Assembly (NCBI GenBank): GCA_019359245.1
Contig: JAHHHR010000001.1
Span: 328,608-392,607, forward strand
From: Nostoc desertorum CM1-VF14
GTDB taxonomy: Bacteria > Cyanobacteriota > Cyanobacteriia > Cyanobacteriales > Nostocaceae
Length of the DNA: 64,000 nucleotides
Direction of reading: 5' to 3'
Shown: positions 1-9,355 of the stretch, piece by piece
Layout: each line of letters opens with the position of its first letter
Position numbering within the stretch: position 1 is the first letter of the stretch
Position numbers and translations under genes: made by a program
Notes under the pieces: generated by a model
The model's input: the letters and a program-made list of their open reading frames with translations, nothing else
What the model was told of the DNA's origin: nothing
Databases searched by the model: none

Positions 1-1
1 T

Positions 2-760
2 GATGTCTACAACGAAATCGGTGGCTTTGATCCCCATGCTATTCATGAAGCGCCGATGATGAATCAGGAGTCAATGGCAATGCCTGGGAGTGCTATGGCG
101 GCAACTTTAAACGATACTCCTCCTAGCACCGAACCCAATCTCAATCAAGAAAAATCTGATGAGGCAATGCAAGACCCAGCTACCGCAGAAGTCCGCAATG
201 CTGATCAAATTCCCCAACTGCGGAATGCCCCAGGTGTTGGTAGTGTTGCTCCGACAATTGGGGGAACTCCTGATAAAGCAGGCAAACCACCAGAATTGCG
301 GGTCAACGTCACAGGTCTACAATATGCCTGGATTTTCACCTATCCTGAAACTGGTATAACTACAGGTGAAATGCATGTTCCCATCGGGCGAGAAGTGCAA
401 ATCAATATGACAGCCAATGATGTCATCCATGCCTTCTGGGTGCCAGAGTTCCGCCTGAAACAAGATGCGATCCCTGGTAGACAAAGCGAGATCCGCTTCA
501 CCCCCAAAAAAGCAGGCGATTATGACCTGCTCTGTGCAGAACTTTGTGGGCCATATCACGGAGCGATGAAAGCATCAGTAGTCGTTGAGACACAAGAAGC
601 CTTTGACAAATGGGTGCAAGAGCAGCTAGTTGCCAGCAAAGAAACACTAAATCAAGCCGTTGCTGTTAACCCTGCGGATTTATCCCCAAATGAATTTCTC
701 GCCCCTTACACCAAGGATATGGGAATTCAGCCAGAAATCCTCCATCAAGTTCACCATTAG
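2..760 (+). CDS. coxB: Cytochrome c oxidase subunit II, 5' end outside the window
   Basis: Subunit II of the aa3-type terminal oxidase takes electrons from cytochrome c6 or plastocyanin through its CuA centre. The frame is open from the window edge (DVYNEIGGFDPHAIHEAP before the first ATG at 56), so the N-terminal membrane hairpin lies upstream. The CuA domain is clear: aromatic patch YAWIFTYP, first His in HAFWVPEF, and the ligand loop CAELCGPYHGAM with both Cys, the His and the Met. A Pro/Ala/Asn-rich linker of about 70 residues precedes the cupredoxin fold. It is the first gene of coxB-coxA-coxC, 102 bp before coxA. Heterocystous cyanobacteria usually carry two or three such operons; which paralogue this is cannot be told. 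Confidence 0.95.
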   Translation, partial: DVYNEIGGFDPHAIHEAPMMNQESMAMPGSAMAATLNDTPPSTEPNLNQEKSDEAMQDPATAEVRNADQIPQLRNAPGVGSVAPTIGGTPDKAGKPPELRVNVTGLQYAWIFTYPETGITTGEMHVPIGREVQINMTANDVIHAFWVPEFRLKQDAIPGRQSEIRFTPKKAGDYDLLCAELCGPYHGAMKASVVVETQEAFDKWVQEQLVASKETLNQAVAVNPADLSPNEFLAPYTKDMGIQPEILHQVHH

Positions 761-858
761 TCATTGGTCATTGGTGATTAGTCATTAGTCATTGGTCTAA
801 ATAAATGACAAATGACAAAGGACAACTGACAAAGGACAAATGACAAAAGATAACTAAC
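759..858. repeat. STRR-like short tandem repeats between coxB and coxA
   Basis: The whole coxB-coxA spacer is made of degenerate 7-bp units of the type gtcattg/gtcatta, followed by the complementary type aaatgac. This matches the short tandemly repeated repetitive sequences known from heterocystous cyanobacteria. The two halves are roughly inverted, so the transcript could fold. Confidence 0.75.
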
Positions 859-862
859 GACT

Positions 863-2599
863 ATGACCCAAGCTCAAGTCCAAGAAACTGCCAACGCCCC
901 TGCTCTTGTTGACGAGCCAGGGATCAGAAAATGGCAAGACTACTTTAGTTTCAACACCGACCATAAGGTGATTGGGATTCAATACCTAGTCACTACGTTC
1001 ATTTTTTACTGTATCGGTGGGGTGATGGCTGACTTGGTTCGTACAGAACTGCGAACCCCAGAAGTTGATTTCGTCACCCCTGAAGTCTACAACAGCTTAT
1101 TTACGCTGCACGCCACGATCATGATTTTCTTGTGGATCGTGCCAGCTGGTGCGGGTTTTGCTAACTTCCTTATTCCCTTGATGATTGGGGCAAAGGATAT
1201 GGCATTCCCACGCTTGAATGCTGTTGCCTTTTGGATGATTCCCCCTGCGGGTATATTGTTGATCGCTAGTTTAGTGGTAGGCGATGCACCGGATGCAGGT
1301 TGGACTTCCTACCCTCCCCTGAGCTTGGTAACAGGTCAAGTAGGTGAGGGAATTTGGATTATGAGCGTCCTCTTACTAGGTACGTCATCGATTCTAGGGG
1401 CAATCAACTTCCTCGTCACATTGCTCAAGATGCGTATCCCTGGTATGGGGGTTCATCAAATGCCCTTGTTCTGCTGGTCAATGTTTGCTACCTCAGCACT
1501 GACTCTGGTATCTACACCAGTGCTAGCAGCTGGTCTAATTCTGCTGGCTTTTGACTTATTGGCAGGAACGACATTTTTTAACCCAACTGGCGGTGGCGAC
1601 CCAGTTGTGTACCAGCACATGTTCTGGTTTTACTCCCACCCAGCGGTTTACATCATGATTTTGCCCTTCTTTGGGGCAATTTCGGAAATTATCCCGGTGC
1701 ATTCCCGTAAGCCGCTTTTTGGCTATAAAGCGATCGCCTACTCATCTCTGGCTATCAGCTTTTTAGGGCTAATCGTCTGGGCACACCACATGTTTACCAG
1801 TGGTATTCCTGGTTGGTTGCGGATGTTCTTTATGATCACCACCATGATCATTGCCGTACCTACGGGAATTAAAATTTTCAGTTGGTTAGCAACCATGTGG
1901 GGTGGGAAAATCCAACTGAATACTGCCATGCTGTTCGCAATGGGCTTTGTTGGCACCTTTGTGATTGGCGGGATTAGTGGCGTGATGTTGGCGGCAGTGC
2001 CGTTTGATATTCACGTTCACGACACCTATTTTGTAGTAGCGCACTTGCACTACGTCCTGTTTGGTGGTAGTGTTCTCGGCATTTATGCGGCGATCTACCA
2101 TTGGTTCCCGAAAATGACGGGACGGATGCTGAACCAATTTTGGGGTAAGGTTCACTTTACTTTGACAATTGTTGGTCTCAACATGGCCTTCTTACCTATG
2201 CATAAGCTGGGACTCATGGGCATGAGGCGTCGCATTGCCGTATATGACCCCAAATTTACCCTTCTCAACGAGATTTGCACCTATGGCGCTTACATACTAG
2301 CAGTTTCGACATTCCCTTTCATTATCAATGCGGTTTGGAGTTGGTTATACGGCGAGAAAGCTGGTAATAATCCTTGGAGAGCATTGACCTTAGAGTGGAT
2401 GACAACCTCGCCACCTGCGATCGAGAATTTTGATCAAACTCCAGTACTAGCTACAGGCCCCTACGACTACGGCTTAGAAAAGGCTGACGAAGGTGTACCC
2501 TTATCTGATCCCGATCCAGTCTTGTCTGGCGGCCCAAACTCAGTATTAAGAGCAAAACCCGATCCAGCCGTTGCTGCTAATCCCGAAGATCGTAAATAA
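863..2599 (+). CDS. coxA: Cytochrome c oxidase subunit I
   Basis: Catalytic subunit of the aa3 oxidase, with twelve expected membrane helices that hold haem a and the haem a3-CuB centre; it reduces O2 to water and pumps protons. Length is 578 aa, normal for the family. Signature residues are present: HPAVYI with the cross-linked His-Tyr pair of the CuB site, the HH pair in WAHHMFTSG, and HVHDTYFVVAHLHYV with the haem a and a3 ligands. The acidic, Pro-rich C-terminal tail is typical of cyanobacterial forms. It starts at the ATG at 863 directly after the repeat spacer and is co-directional with coxB and coxC. Confidence 0.97.
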   Translation: MTQAQVQETANAPALVDEPGIRKWQDYFSFNTDHKVIGIQYLVTTFIFYCIGGVMADLVRTELRTPEVDFVTPEVYNSLFTLHATIMIFLWIVPAGAGFANFLIPLMIGAKDMAFPRLNAVAFWMIPPAGILLIASLVVGDAPDAGWTSYPPLSLVTGQVGEGIWIMSVLLLGTSSILGAINFLVTLLKMRIPGMGVHQMPLFCWSMFATSALTLVSTPVLAAGLILLAFDLLAGTTFFNPTGGGDPVVYQHMFWFYSHPAVYIMILPFFGAISEIIPVHSRKPLFGYKAIAYSSLAISFLGLIVWAHHMFTSGIPGWLRMFFMITTMIIAVPTGIKIFSWLATMWGGKIQLNTAMLFAMGFVGTFVIGGISGVMLAAVPFDIHVHDTYFVVAHLHYVLFGGSVLGIYAAIYHWFPKMTGRMLNQFWGKVHFTLTIVGLNMAFLPMHKLGLMGMRRRIAVYDPKFTLLNEICTYGAYILAVSTFPFIINAVWSWLYGEKAGNNPWRALTLEWMTTSPPAIENFDQTPVLATGPYDYGLEKADEGVPLSDPDPVLSGGPNSVLRAKPDPAVAANPEDRK

Positions 2600-2654
2600 A
2601 CAGGTTCTGGGGCATTGGATATTGGGCATGGGGCATTGTTTCTTTCCGCCTTGC

Positions 2655-2693
2655 TCCATTCCCCATTCCCCATTCCCCATTCCCCATTCCCCA
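2655..2693. repeat. Heptanucleotide STRR (ccccatt units)
   Basis: Five to six perfect copies of a 7-bp unit lie in the coxA-coxC spacer, preceded by a related gggcattg-type stretch at about 2617-2638. Confidence 0.9.
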
Positions 2694-2712
2694 ATTTATC
2701 TTTTAAAAATTC

Positions 2713-3339
2713 ATGCAAAGTCAAACTATTGACCCAGCTAAAACCGAACTAAATCATCACCATGAAGCGGAAGCGTCCGTCGGTCATCATGAAGAACATC
2801 CAGACCATCGTCTGTTTGGGCTAATTGTCTTCCTGGTTGCTGAAGGGATGATTTTCCTGGGGCTGTTTGGAGCCTATCTGGCTTTCCGTGCTACGTTACC
2901 TGCATGGCCGCCAGCAGGGACTCCAGAATTAGAACTATTGTTACCTGGAGTGAACACCATCAATCTGATTTCTAGTAGTTTTGTCATGCACAATGCCGAC
3001 ACTGCTATCAAAAAGAACGATACCCGGGGGGCACAAATCTGGTTAGCAATTACGGCGGCGATGGGTGCTATTTTCTTGGTAGGTCAAGTATATGAATATA
3101 CCCATTTAGAATTTGGCTTAACTACCAATTTATTTGCTAGTGCATTTTACGTTTTGACTGGTTTCCACGGATTGCACGTTACCCTCGGCGTTTTAGCAAT
3201 TGTTGCTGTGTTATGGCGATCACGCGTTCCTGGTCACTACAGTAACGAAAAACACTTTGGCATTGAAGCAGCCGAAATTTACTGGCACTTCGTTGACGTG
3301 ATTTGGATTATTTTGTTCTGCTTACTGTATCTACTGTGA
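2713..3339 (+). CDS. coxC: Cytochrome c oxidase subunit III
   Basis: Integral membrane subunit III, 208 aa. It stabilises the oxidase and supports proton uptake. It carries a His-rich N-terminus, then about five hydrophobic helices (LFGLIVFLVAEGMIFLGLFG near residue 35 onward). The family end motif AEIYWHFVDVIWIILF is present, with the conserved Glu and His residues. It lies 113 bp after coxA. No clear Shine-Dalgarno sequence is visible, so translation may depend on the upstream transcript context. A terminator follows 43 bp after the stop, which makes coxBAC a self-contained operon. Confidence 0.96.
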   Translation: MQSQTIDPAKTELNHHHEAEASVGHHEEHPDHRLFGLIVFLVAEGMIFLGLFGAYLAFRATLPAWPPAGTPELELLLPGVNTINLISSSFVMHNADTAIKKNDTRGAQIWLAITAAMGAIFLVGQVYEYTHLEFGLTTNLFASAFYVLTGFHGLHVTLGVLAIVAVLWRSRVPGHYSNEKHFGIEAAEIYWHFVDVIWIILFCLLYLL

Positions 3340-3381
3340 GTATTAATTATTTAGTTGTTCATTCCACGCGGACGACCTAAT

Positions 3382-3405
3382 AAGCCCCCACTAGGGGGCT
3401 TTTTT
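3382..3405 (+). terminator. Rho-independent terminator of the cox operon
   Basis: A perfect 7-bp stem (agccccc / gggggct) with a 4-nt loop is followed directly by a run of T. It ends the coxBAC operon. Confidence 0.9.
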
Positions 3406-4198
3406 CATTAATAGAATGCTGCTGTTGCAGTTAGTTGTTCGGATGTCGCATTATTTTATCTATCGGCTGGCAGCAAAATCTAAATTAGGACTGTTTCTAG
3501 AAGGCTAGATATCTGGGAAGTTATCTAAAACGTTTTTTATTTTTTATAAAACAGTTTTATCCTTTACTTAGCAAGAGCTACAGATAATATATTAAAATCA
3601 GCTTAGAATTTTTCAATTATAAATTCTTTTTTGCTAAATGCAACTGAGTTAACATAAGTGATAAAGCCACGAGTAAAAGGTAGGAAAGGTCGGAAAAGTT
3701 GGATGTTTCTTATAAACTATTCAATAAACTTTAATGGGTGAGAAGTTACTCCTATTTACCTAAAAATTTATCACTCGTTATTCGCCCCAAAGGCTTACTT
3801 ACTCTTTTTTCTTTTGTCGAACTTACATTTAGATATGACAAGGCGATTACGTTTAATAATGAACGCTGTGAAGAGACTTATGTCTTTAAATGCCACTGTT
3901 CAAGGTTTTGTCAGCAATCAGACCCAATATTTAAAAGAAATTCCCCGACTCCTGAAATTTGTCTTCTACCCACAGTTGTAAATACTGTGGGTTAGTGTAA
4001 AATTTACATAAGTGATACAATTTATTTAACTATTCCAGAAATAAATTTTTATATTAAGATACCAATATAAAGTATGAAATAAACCAGTTAAGCGGCTAAC
4101 TATAAAACGGCTTAAAAGCATAGGTCGCCTGAGAAGCTAACTGCTTCAAATACCAACAAACCTAGCCGCAGGTATTCATAATGCCACCCAAGCTCTGA
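3406..4198. other. Long AT-rich intergenic region
   Basis: No convincing gene is visible. A 9-bp perfect hairpin (acccacagt / actgtgggt, 3968-3992) stands out. A 34-codon ATG frame begins near 3889, but nothing about it is recognisable. Confidence 0.5.
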
Positions 4199-5455
4199 AT
4201 GCTCAGTAAATTGACAAGTAGTATATGCCACATGAGCCAGAACCCTCTAGTTAGAAAAAAACTCAGGAGTCGCTTTGAGACTGTAAAGCTGCTGGAAAGT
4301 GGATCATCTAGTAATACTTACTTGTTAAGAGGTTCTATACGTAAAAAACATCCACACTCTCTCGCTAGAAAAACACTTCGGAATCGATTTGAAATTGTCA
4401 AACACTTAGGAAGCGGAGGATCTGGTGATACCTACTTAGCCATAGACCTAGATTTACCAGGACGACCTCATTGTGTTGTCAAACATTTCCAACCAAAAGA
4501 TTCCAATCCTGCCATTTTACCCATAGCTAAAAGTCTATTTGATCGGGAAGCGGAAGTTTTATACCAGCTAGGCAACGACCATGACCAAATTCCTAGACTA
4601 TTTGCCCATTTTAATGAAGATGGGGATTTCTATTTAGTCCAGGAGTTTATTGATGGTCATGCATTAGCTCAAGAAATTGTACCCGGCCAGCGTCTTAGCG
4701 AGAATGCAGTCTTAAATTTATTAAAAGAAATCCTGGAAGTACTGTCCTTTGTCCACCAAAATAACATTATTCACCGGGATATTAAGCCCCAAAATCTAAT
4801 GCGTCGGCACTCAGATCAGAAGATTGTGCTAATTGACTTTGGGAGTATTAAGAAAATTGGTGCTTTAGGAGCAGGCTTAACAATTGCTGTTGGGACTCCT
4901 GGCTATATGCCAAGCGAACAGGCTAAGGGAAAGCCAAGACTTTGCAGCGATATCTATGCATTAGGGATAATTGGCATTCAAGCTTTGACAGGTTTAATAC
5001 CTGAGCAACTACAAGAAGATCCCAATACTGGAGAAGTTCTCTGGCGCGATCAGGCACAGGTCAGTAATGTTCTTGCAGATATTTTAGATACAATGGTTCG
5101 CGATCGCTTTAGCCAGCGTTACCAATCTGCCTCAGAAGCTTTGCAAGCGCTTAATTCTAATTTAGTCTTGTCAAAATCCTCAGAAGATGATGTTATAAAG
5201 CAAAACGTTGACAATACTTATTCGCTAACTTATAAAAACTTTATTTTGCTGCTAGGAATAGGGCTTGGTGTTACCACTAGTTTAATGGTATTAGTTTTAA
5301 TTTATACACTTGTTAATACAGGTACATCGCCTCCAAACCAACCAACTCAATTAAATAATTTTATACAAAAATTGCTTGAGCCACAGTTGGCTAATGTTAA
5401 TGTCAATGGCCTAGTACGTTACGGCGTAAATAGAGCAACCATTGAAAATCCTTAA
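4199..5455 (+). CDS. Membrane-anchored Ser/Thr protein kinase with duplicated N-lobe start
   Basis: Hanks-type kinase (PknB/Spk-like), 418 aa. The catalytic elements are in order: the glycine-rich loop GSGGSGDTYLA near residue 75, Lys in CVVKHF, the catalytic loop HRDIKPQNLM, DFG in LIDFGSIKK, and GTPGYMPSEQ as the activation segment. One membrane helix (about residues 345-370) is followed by a short extracytoplasmic tail. Oddly, the first 45 residues resemble the start of the kinase domain itself: KLRSRFETVKLLESGSSSNT mirrors TLRNRFEIVKHLGSGGSGDT. This looks like an internal duplication with a degenerate glycine loop. The ATG at 4232 is an alternative start, but the duplication would remain. 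Substrate unknown. Confidence 0.9.
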   Translation: MLSKLTSSICHMSQNPLVRKKLRSRFETVKLLESGSSSNTYLLRGSIRKKHPHSLARKTLRNRFEIVKHLGSGGSGDTYLAIDLDLPGRPHCVVKHFQPKDSNPAILPIAKSLFDREAEVLYQLGNDHDQIPRLFAHFNEDGDFYLVQEFIDGHALAQEIVPGQRLSENAVLNLLKEILEVLSFVHQNNIIHRDIKPQNLMRRHSDQKIVLIDFGSIKKIGALGAGLTIAVGTPGYMPSEQAKGKPRLCSDIYALGIIGIQALTGLIPEQLQEDPNTGEVLWRDQAQVSNVLADILDTMVRDRFSQRYQSASEALQALNSNLVLSKSSEDDVIKQNVDNTYSLTYKNFILLLGIGLGVTTSLMVLVLIYTLVNTGTSPPNQPTQLNNFIQKLLEPQLANVNVNGLVRYGVNRATIENP

Positions 5456-5723
5456 AGAGCTTATTCCATAATACTTTTGGCTTTTGACTTCTGCCTTGCG
5501 GTATTAGTAGCTAAATCAGCAGATCACAGAAGAATCAATAAGAGCAATTCCACCATTGCAAAGGCTACCAAAGAGCAAATTTATCCTTACTACATCAGGA
5601 AGAATTAATCATCTACCAGCAATCACATAAAATTCACGATTAACTGGTTTATTCCAGATTTGCTCTTAACCTCAATATTTATAGATTCCTGTAGGATAAA
5701 TAGAATAAACAAGATTTAAAGAT

Positions 5724-6797
5724 ATGGACAATACAAATCAAAGAAAAGCTTTAATTAACGGTGAAATTGCCCTCTTTCTTAGAGGTTTGATTATTGGTAA
5801 AGTACTGACACTTATGGTTATTGGCGGACTGCTTTGGTGGTTACTAAAGCCGAATTTAGCTGCCCGTAACAGCGTTAGTTCCTCTAATCAAAATTTCAAT
5901 AGCCTCTCTAGTACTGCATCAACTTTTAAGACAGTTACTAATGTCCCTACTGCCTCATTTAACTACGGAGGTAGTACAGCCTGGGCATCTATCCGGCAAT
6001 TGGTAGATTCTCAGATCCAGAGCGATCGCCCAGAACTACAATTACGTTATGTAGGCCCTGTTAATGGTAGCCCTGGTTCTAGCTCCGGCATTCGGATGTT
6101 GCTTGATGGGAAACTAGATTTTGCTCAGTCCTCTCGTCCCCTTACAGATGAAGAACAAGCTATTGCAAAAGAGCGAGGCTTCACCCTTGAGCAACGTCAG
6201 GTGGGTAGGGATGCGATAGCAGTGGTAGTCAACCCATCACTCAATCTGCCTGGTTTAACTGTTGATCAATTACAGCAGATTTATTTGGGGAAAATTACTA
6301 ATTGGAATCAAGTAGGTGGGCCAAACCTACCTATCACACCTTTATCTCAACGACCAGAAGACGCAGATACAGTAATATTCTCTAGCAACAGCGACTTGAA
6401 GGGGCAAGCACTTAGCTCTAATGTACAGTATGTCTACTCTACTACAGAGGCAGTGCGGCAACTCAGTAAAACCCCTGGTGGTGTCTATTATGCTTCTGCC
6501 CGTTCAGTATTACCTCAATGTAGTGTAAAGGCTTTGCCATTGGGCCAGACTTCTAGTCAGCTAATTCCTCCCTATAGTCAACCTTTGGTATCACCTGAGC
6601 AATGTCTACGTCAGCGCAACCAGCTAAATACTCAGGCTGTCAAAAATGGTAGCTATCCTATGATTGCTAACTTGTTTGTGATTATTAAGCAAAATAAAGG
6701 TCGGGAACAGCAGATTGGGGATGCCTATGCCAAACTTTTATTAACTGACCAGGGGCAAAGGGCAATTGAGCAAGCTGGTTTTGTTGGGGTTCGCTAG
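5724..6797 (+). CDS. PstS-like phosphate-type periplasmic binding protein with membrane anchor
   Basis: 357 aa with one N-terminal hydrophobic segment (about residues 21-42, IIGKVLTLMVIGGLLWWLL), so probably an uncleaved anchor. The rest is a type 2 periplasmic binding fold of the PstS family: FNYGGSTAW near residue 100, GSSSGIRMLLDGKLDFAQSSRPL, and LTVDQLQQIYLGKITNWNQVGG. The last is a hallmark of phosphate-binding proteins. No pst transporter genes are nearby. The upstream neighbour on the same strand is the Ser/Thr kinase, 268 bp away. A sensory or substrate-delivery role is possible; phosphate as ligand is inferred from the family only. Confidence 0.82.
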   Translation: MDNTNQRKALINGEIALFLRGLIIGKVLTLMVIGGLLWWLLKPNLAARNSVSSSNQNFNSLSSTASTFKTVTNVPTASFNYGGSTAWASIRQLVDSQIQSDRPELQLRYVGPVNGSPGSSSGIRMLLDGKLDFAQSSRPLTDEEQAIAKERGFTLEQRQVGRDAIAVVVNPSLNLPGLTVDQLQQIYLGKITNWNQVGGPNLPITPLSQRPEDADTVIFSSNSDLKGQALSSNVQYVYSTTEAVRQLSKTPGGVYYASARSVLPQCSVKALPLGQTSSQLIPPYSQPLVSPEQCLRQRNQLNTQAVKNGSYPMIANLFVIIKQNKGREQQIGDAYAKLLLTDQGQRAIEQAGFVGVR

Positions 6798-7054
6798 TAC
6801 AGCACAACGTAAATCTAGCTACCATCTCAAATAACAAGATTTGGGGCGAAAATCTCCTTGTTAAAGGAAAGTAAGCAAACTTGGGCCACAGTGTACTATA
6901 GCTCAAGTTATTAGTTATTGTTGAGTGCGATCGCGCTTTCTACTACACCTCACTCAGACTTATTCAAAAAGTCAGAGTTCTAGGGGAAGTGATCGCACCA
7001 CTTACTGCTATTCAATCAATATTAATGTATTCATCACTTGGGTTGAAAATATTT

Positions 7055-7390
7055 TTACTCGACGGCATAAGAAGTAAATTGGCGTTTAAAAGGAGAATGA
7101 AGCCCAATGACAATATCAGAAGGGGGTACACCTAACTCAACCAATCGTTCAGCAACAGACTCTTCTGTACCGTTATACTGAATCCATATTTTACCATTTT
7201 GAATATCAAAATGCATGACTGGGCCAAACACCCGCTTATCTCCTTGCCAGCCAACATAAGCTAATTGATAATGGTCGTTTTCACTATCAATAATTAGTTG
7301 TGAATTGACTGTATCCGTGTTATTGATATTTTGTGCATGTTCTGTCAATATTTGTTTTATTAGTTGTCGATAATGTTTTATCTTATCCAT
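7055..7390 (-). CDS. xisI: XisI-like protein
   Basis: 111 aa, full length for the XisI family (fdxN element excision controlling factor, found in many copies in cyanobacteria). Recognisable stretches are the N-terminal YRQLIKQIL, then YQLAYVGWQG, RVFGPVMHFDIQNGKIWIQY and the end LGVPPSDIVIGLHSP. It overlaps the upstream xisH remnant by 13 bp, the normal xisH-xisI arrangement. In Anabaena, XisH and XisI are needed for excision of the fdxN element; the function of the many other paralogues is unknown. The partner here is truncated, so this copy may be without function. Confidence 0.88.
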   Translation of the reverse strand: MDKIKHYRQLIKQILTEHAQNINNTDTVNSQLIIDSENDHYQLAYVGWQGDKRVFGPVMHFDIQNGKIWIQYNGTEESVAERLVELGVPPSDIVIGLHSPFKRQFTSYAVE

Positions 7391-7599
7391 TGCCGAACCT
7401 CCTCTTGTCTAGGATCATAGACTATAAACTTAACTTGGTAACGTTGAAGGGCACGTTGGACAAAGGGAAGTTGAAAAAAATTTTGATAGGTTTCGCTAGG
7501 GACAGCAAACATCTTTAGCCATTTTGCTATCTCTAAATTTAGAGTCAGATTAACCCAAAATGATGTTTTGGTTTTATGTAATGCAATCGCATTCTCCAT
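7378..7599 (-). pseudogene. xisH: N-terminally truncated XisH-like protein
   Basis: 73 codons are open, but XisH proteins are about 135-140 aa. Only the C-terminal part is recognisable: FAVPSETYQNFFQLPFVQRA and FIVYDPRQEEVRQWI. The N-terminal half, which carries the nuclease-like core in the family, is missing. The first codons overlap the end of the TPR gene by 26 bp, so a deletion seems to have joined the two genes. The next gene, xisI, overlaps its stop. It may be translated by coupling but is unlikely to have full XisH activity. Confidence 0.75.
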
Positions 7600-9355
7600 T
7601 ATCCTGCATTGCTGCGGCGAGTTTTTCTAGATTTTGACGAACAGTGACACTACGGAGATGATCTACACCCCAGACTCGTTCACAAATATCTAAAGCTTGC
7701 AAATAAAGCGGTTCTGCTTCACTGTAACGTCTAGTTTCACGATAAATTTCTGCCAGATTATTGAGGCTTTCGGCAACATTGGGATGATTTTCTCCCAATA
7801 GGTGCTTATCAAGTTCTAAGGCTTTTATACATAAAGGTTCTGCTTCATTAAAACGCCCCTGCTCCCTGTACATATAACTCAGGGCGTAGATAGTATCTGC
7901 TAAAAGCGGATGCGCCTTTTGCAATAGACGCTCCTTCAGTTCCAAGGATTCCAAAAATAAAGATTCCGCTTGATCGTAGCGTCCTTGAGCGCGGTATATC
8001 AATCCTAAATTGTGTAAATCTGTTGCAACATCAGGATTCTCTTCTCCCAAAAATCGCTTATCTAATTCTATTGCTTGGAGCGACAACGGTTCAGCTTCAG
8101 TGTAACGCCCTTGATGATAATAAAGTAGCGCTAAATTATTTAGTATAAGAGCCAAAGAAAGATGATTTTCGCTAACCAAACGTTTTTCGAGTTCTAATGA
8201 TTGCAGATACAGAGGTTCTGCTTCTTCATAACGCCCTTGTTCATCATATAGTAATGCCAAATTGTTGAGACTGGCGGCGACATCGGCATGGTTTTCTCCT
8301 AACAGACCTTTCCTCAGTTCCAAAGCTTGTTGATATAAAAGTTCCGCTTTAGTATATTGTCCAGTAGATTTGTAGAGTCCTGCCAAATTATTCAAGCTAG
8401 TAGCGAAAGAAGGGTGATTGTCTCCTAACAAGTGTTTCGTTAGTTCCAAAGCTTGTTTATATAGTGGTTCCGCTTCGCTGTAACGTCCTGTTGCACGATA
8501 TATTCCTGCTAAATTGTTGAAGTTAGTAGCTAAGTCTATCTGCAAACCTAATTCATTTTGTAGTTCAATTGCCTTACGCCAGTACTTTATTGCTAGTTCT
8601 TGTTCTTCTTGATAATTCTGAGACTCACCCCGCTCTAATCTGCTACGGTAAATATCGCCTAATCTTGAGTATAAAGTAGCCAAGGTGGGATCTTTAGTTC
8701 CGCGTTCCTGTTCTACTTTCTCGATTAACCCTTGTAAATCTTGGATGGGCAAGAAAAAGGAGTTATCTTCATTAGTATCTGTGCTGGCTAATTCTGTGTC
8801 TCTAAAAACAAAGCGTATATGTTCTAGTTCTTTACCAGGAATAGCATTTGTCTTTTTAGATTCAAACCGAAATACCCCGTTGCGCCAACTCCAAAAATCA
8901 GGGGCTTTTTTAATCAGGCTGACTAAAATTTGGTTAGTTACCCAAAGTACAATCGCAAAGGGAAACTCGCGCAATCCCTCCCTTGTCCACTGTAAATAAC
9001 CAAAAAATTTCTCTTGTTCTGATTGCTCATTTCCCAATCGGAGAAAATAAAGTTGTTCAGCACCCGTCACAGTAATCACCGCCGGGTTTTGCTGACGAAG
9101 ATATTCTTCTTGTTGTACCAGTTGGTTAAGAGCAGCTTTGAGGCTCGGCTCTTGACGTGCTAAAGTTACTCGATATGTATGGAAAGCGGATTGTAGTTCA
9201 GCTTCATATTGGGCAATAATCTCATCACGAAAATTAGCATCATTACAAACTGCAATCAGTAAATTTAGTCCCCGTTTTTGAGCTTCAATAGAAACAATTA
9301 AATCATCATATGCATCTTGATTTTCTCCCTCATCAAATAATTCTTCATTTAACAT
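7574..9355 (-). CDS. TPR protein paired with AAA ATPase
   Basis: 593 aa. Residues 1-180 form a domain without Walker A that I know only from proteins encoded next to AAA or STAND ATPases. Its landmarks are AVITVTGAEQLYFLR, REFPFAIVLWV and the end APDFWSWRNGVFRFES. The rest (about 258-585) is a solenoid of about seven 42-residue kinesin-light-chain-type TPR repeats with the pattern NNLA.LY...GRY.EAEPLY.QALEL. The gene overlaps the ATPase gene by 11 bp, so the two are co-translated. The pair looks like a split STAND protein, with ATPase switch and TPR sensor on separate chains. The process it serves is not known. Confidence 0.85.
   Translation of the reverse strand: MLNEELFDEGENQDAYDDLIVSIEAQKRGLNLLIAVCNDANFRDEIIAQYEAELQSAFHTYRVTLARQEPSLKAALNQLVQQEEYLRQQNPAVITVTGAEQLYFLRLGNEQSEQEKFFGYLQWTREGLREFPFAIVLWVTNQILVSLIKKAPDFWSWRNGVFRFESKKTNAIPGKELEHIRFVFRDTELASTDTNEDNSFFLPIQDLQGLIEKVEQERGTKDPTLATLYSRLGDIYRSRLERGESQNYQEEQELAIKYWRKAIELQNELGLQIDLATNFNNLAGIYRATGRYSEAEPLYKQALELTKHLLGDNHPSFATSLNNLAGLYKSTGQYTKAELLYQQALELRKGLLGENHADVAASLNNLALLYDEQGRYEEAEPLYLQSLELEKRLVSENHLSLALILNNLALLYYHQGRYTEAEPLSLQAIELDKRFLGEENPDVATDLHNLGLIYRAQGRYDQAESLFLESLELKERLLQKAHPLLADTIYALSYMYREQGRFNEAEPLCIKALELDKHLLGENHPNVAESLNNLAEIYRETRRYSEAEPLYLQALDICERVWGVDHLRSVTVRQNLEKLAAAMQDNGECDCIT

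Noticed and set aside
3738..3995. 85-codon frame in the spacer after the cox operon
   Set aside because: No ribosome-binding site and no recognisable composition or domain; it ends inside a hairpin.
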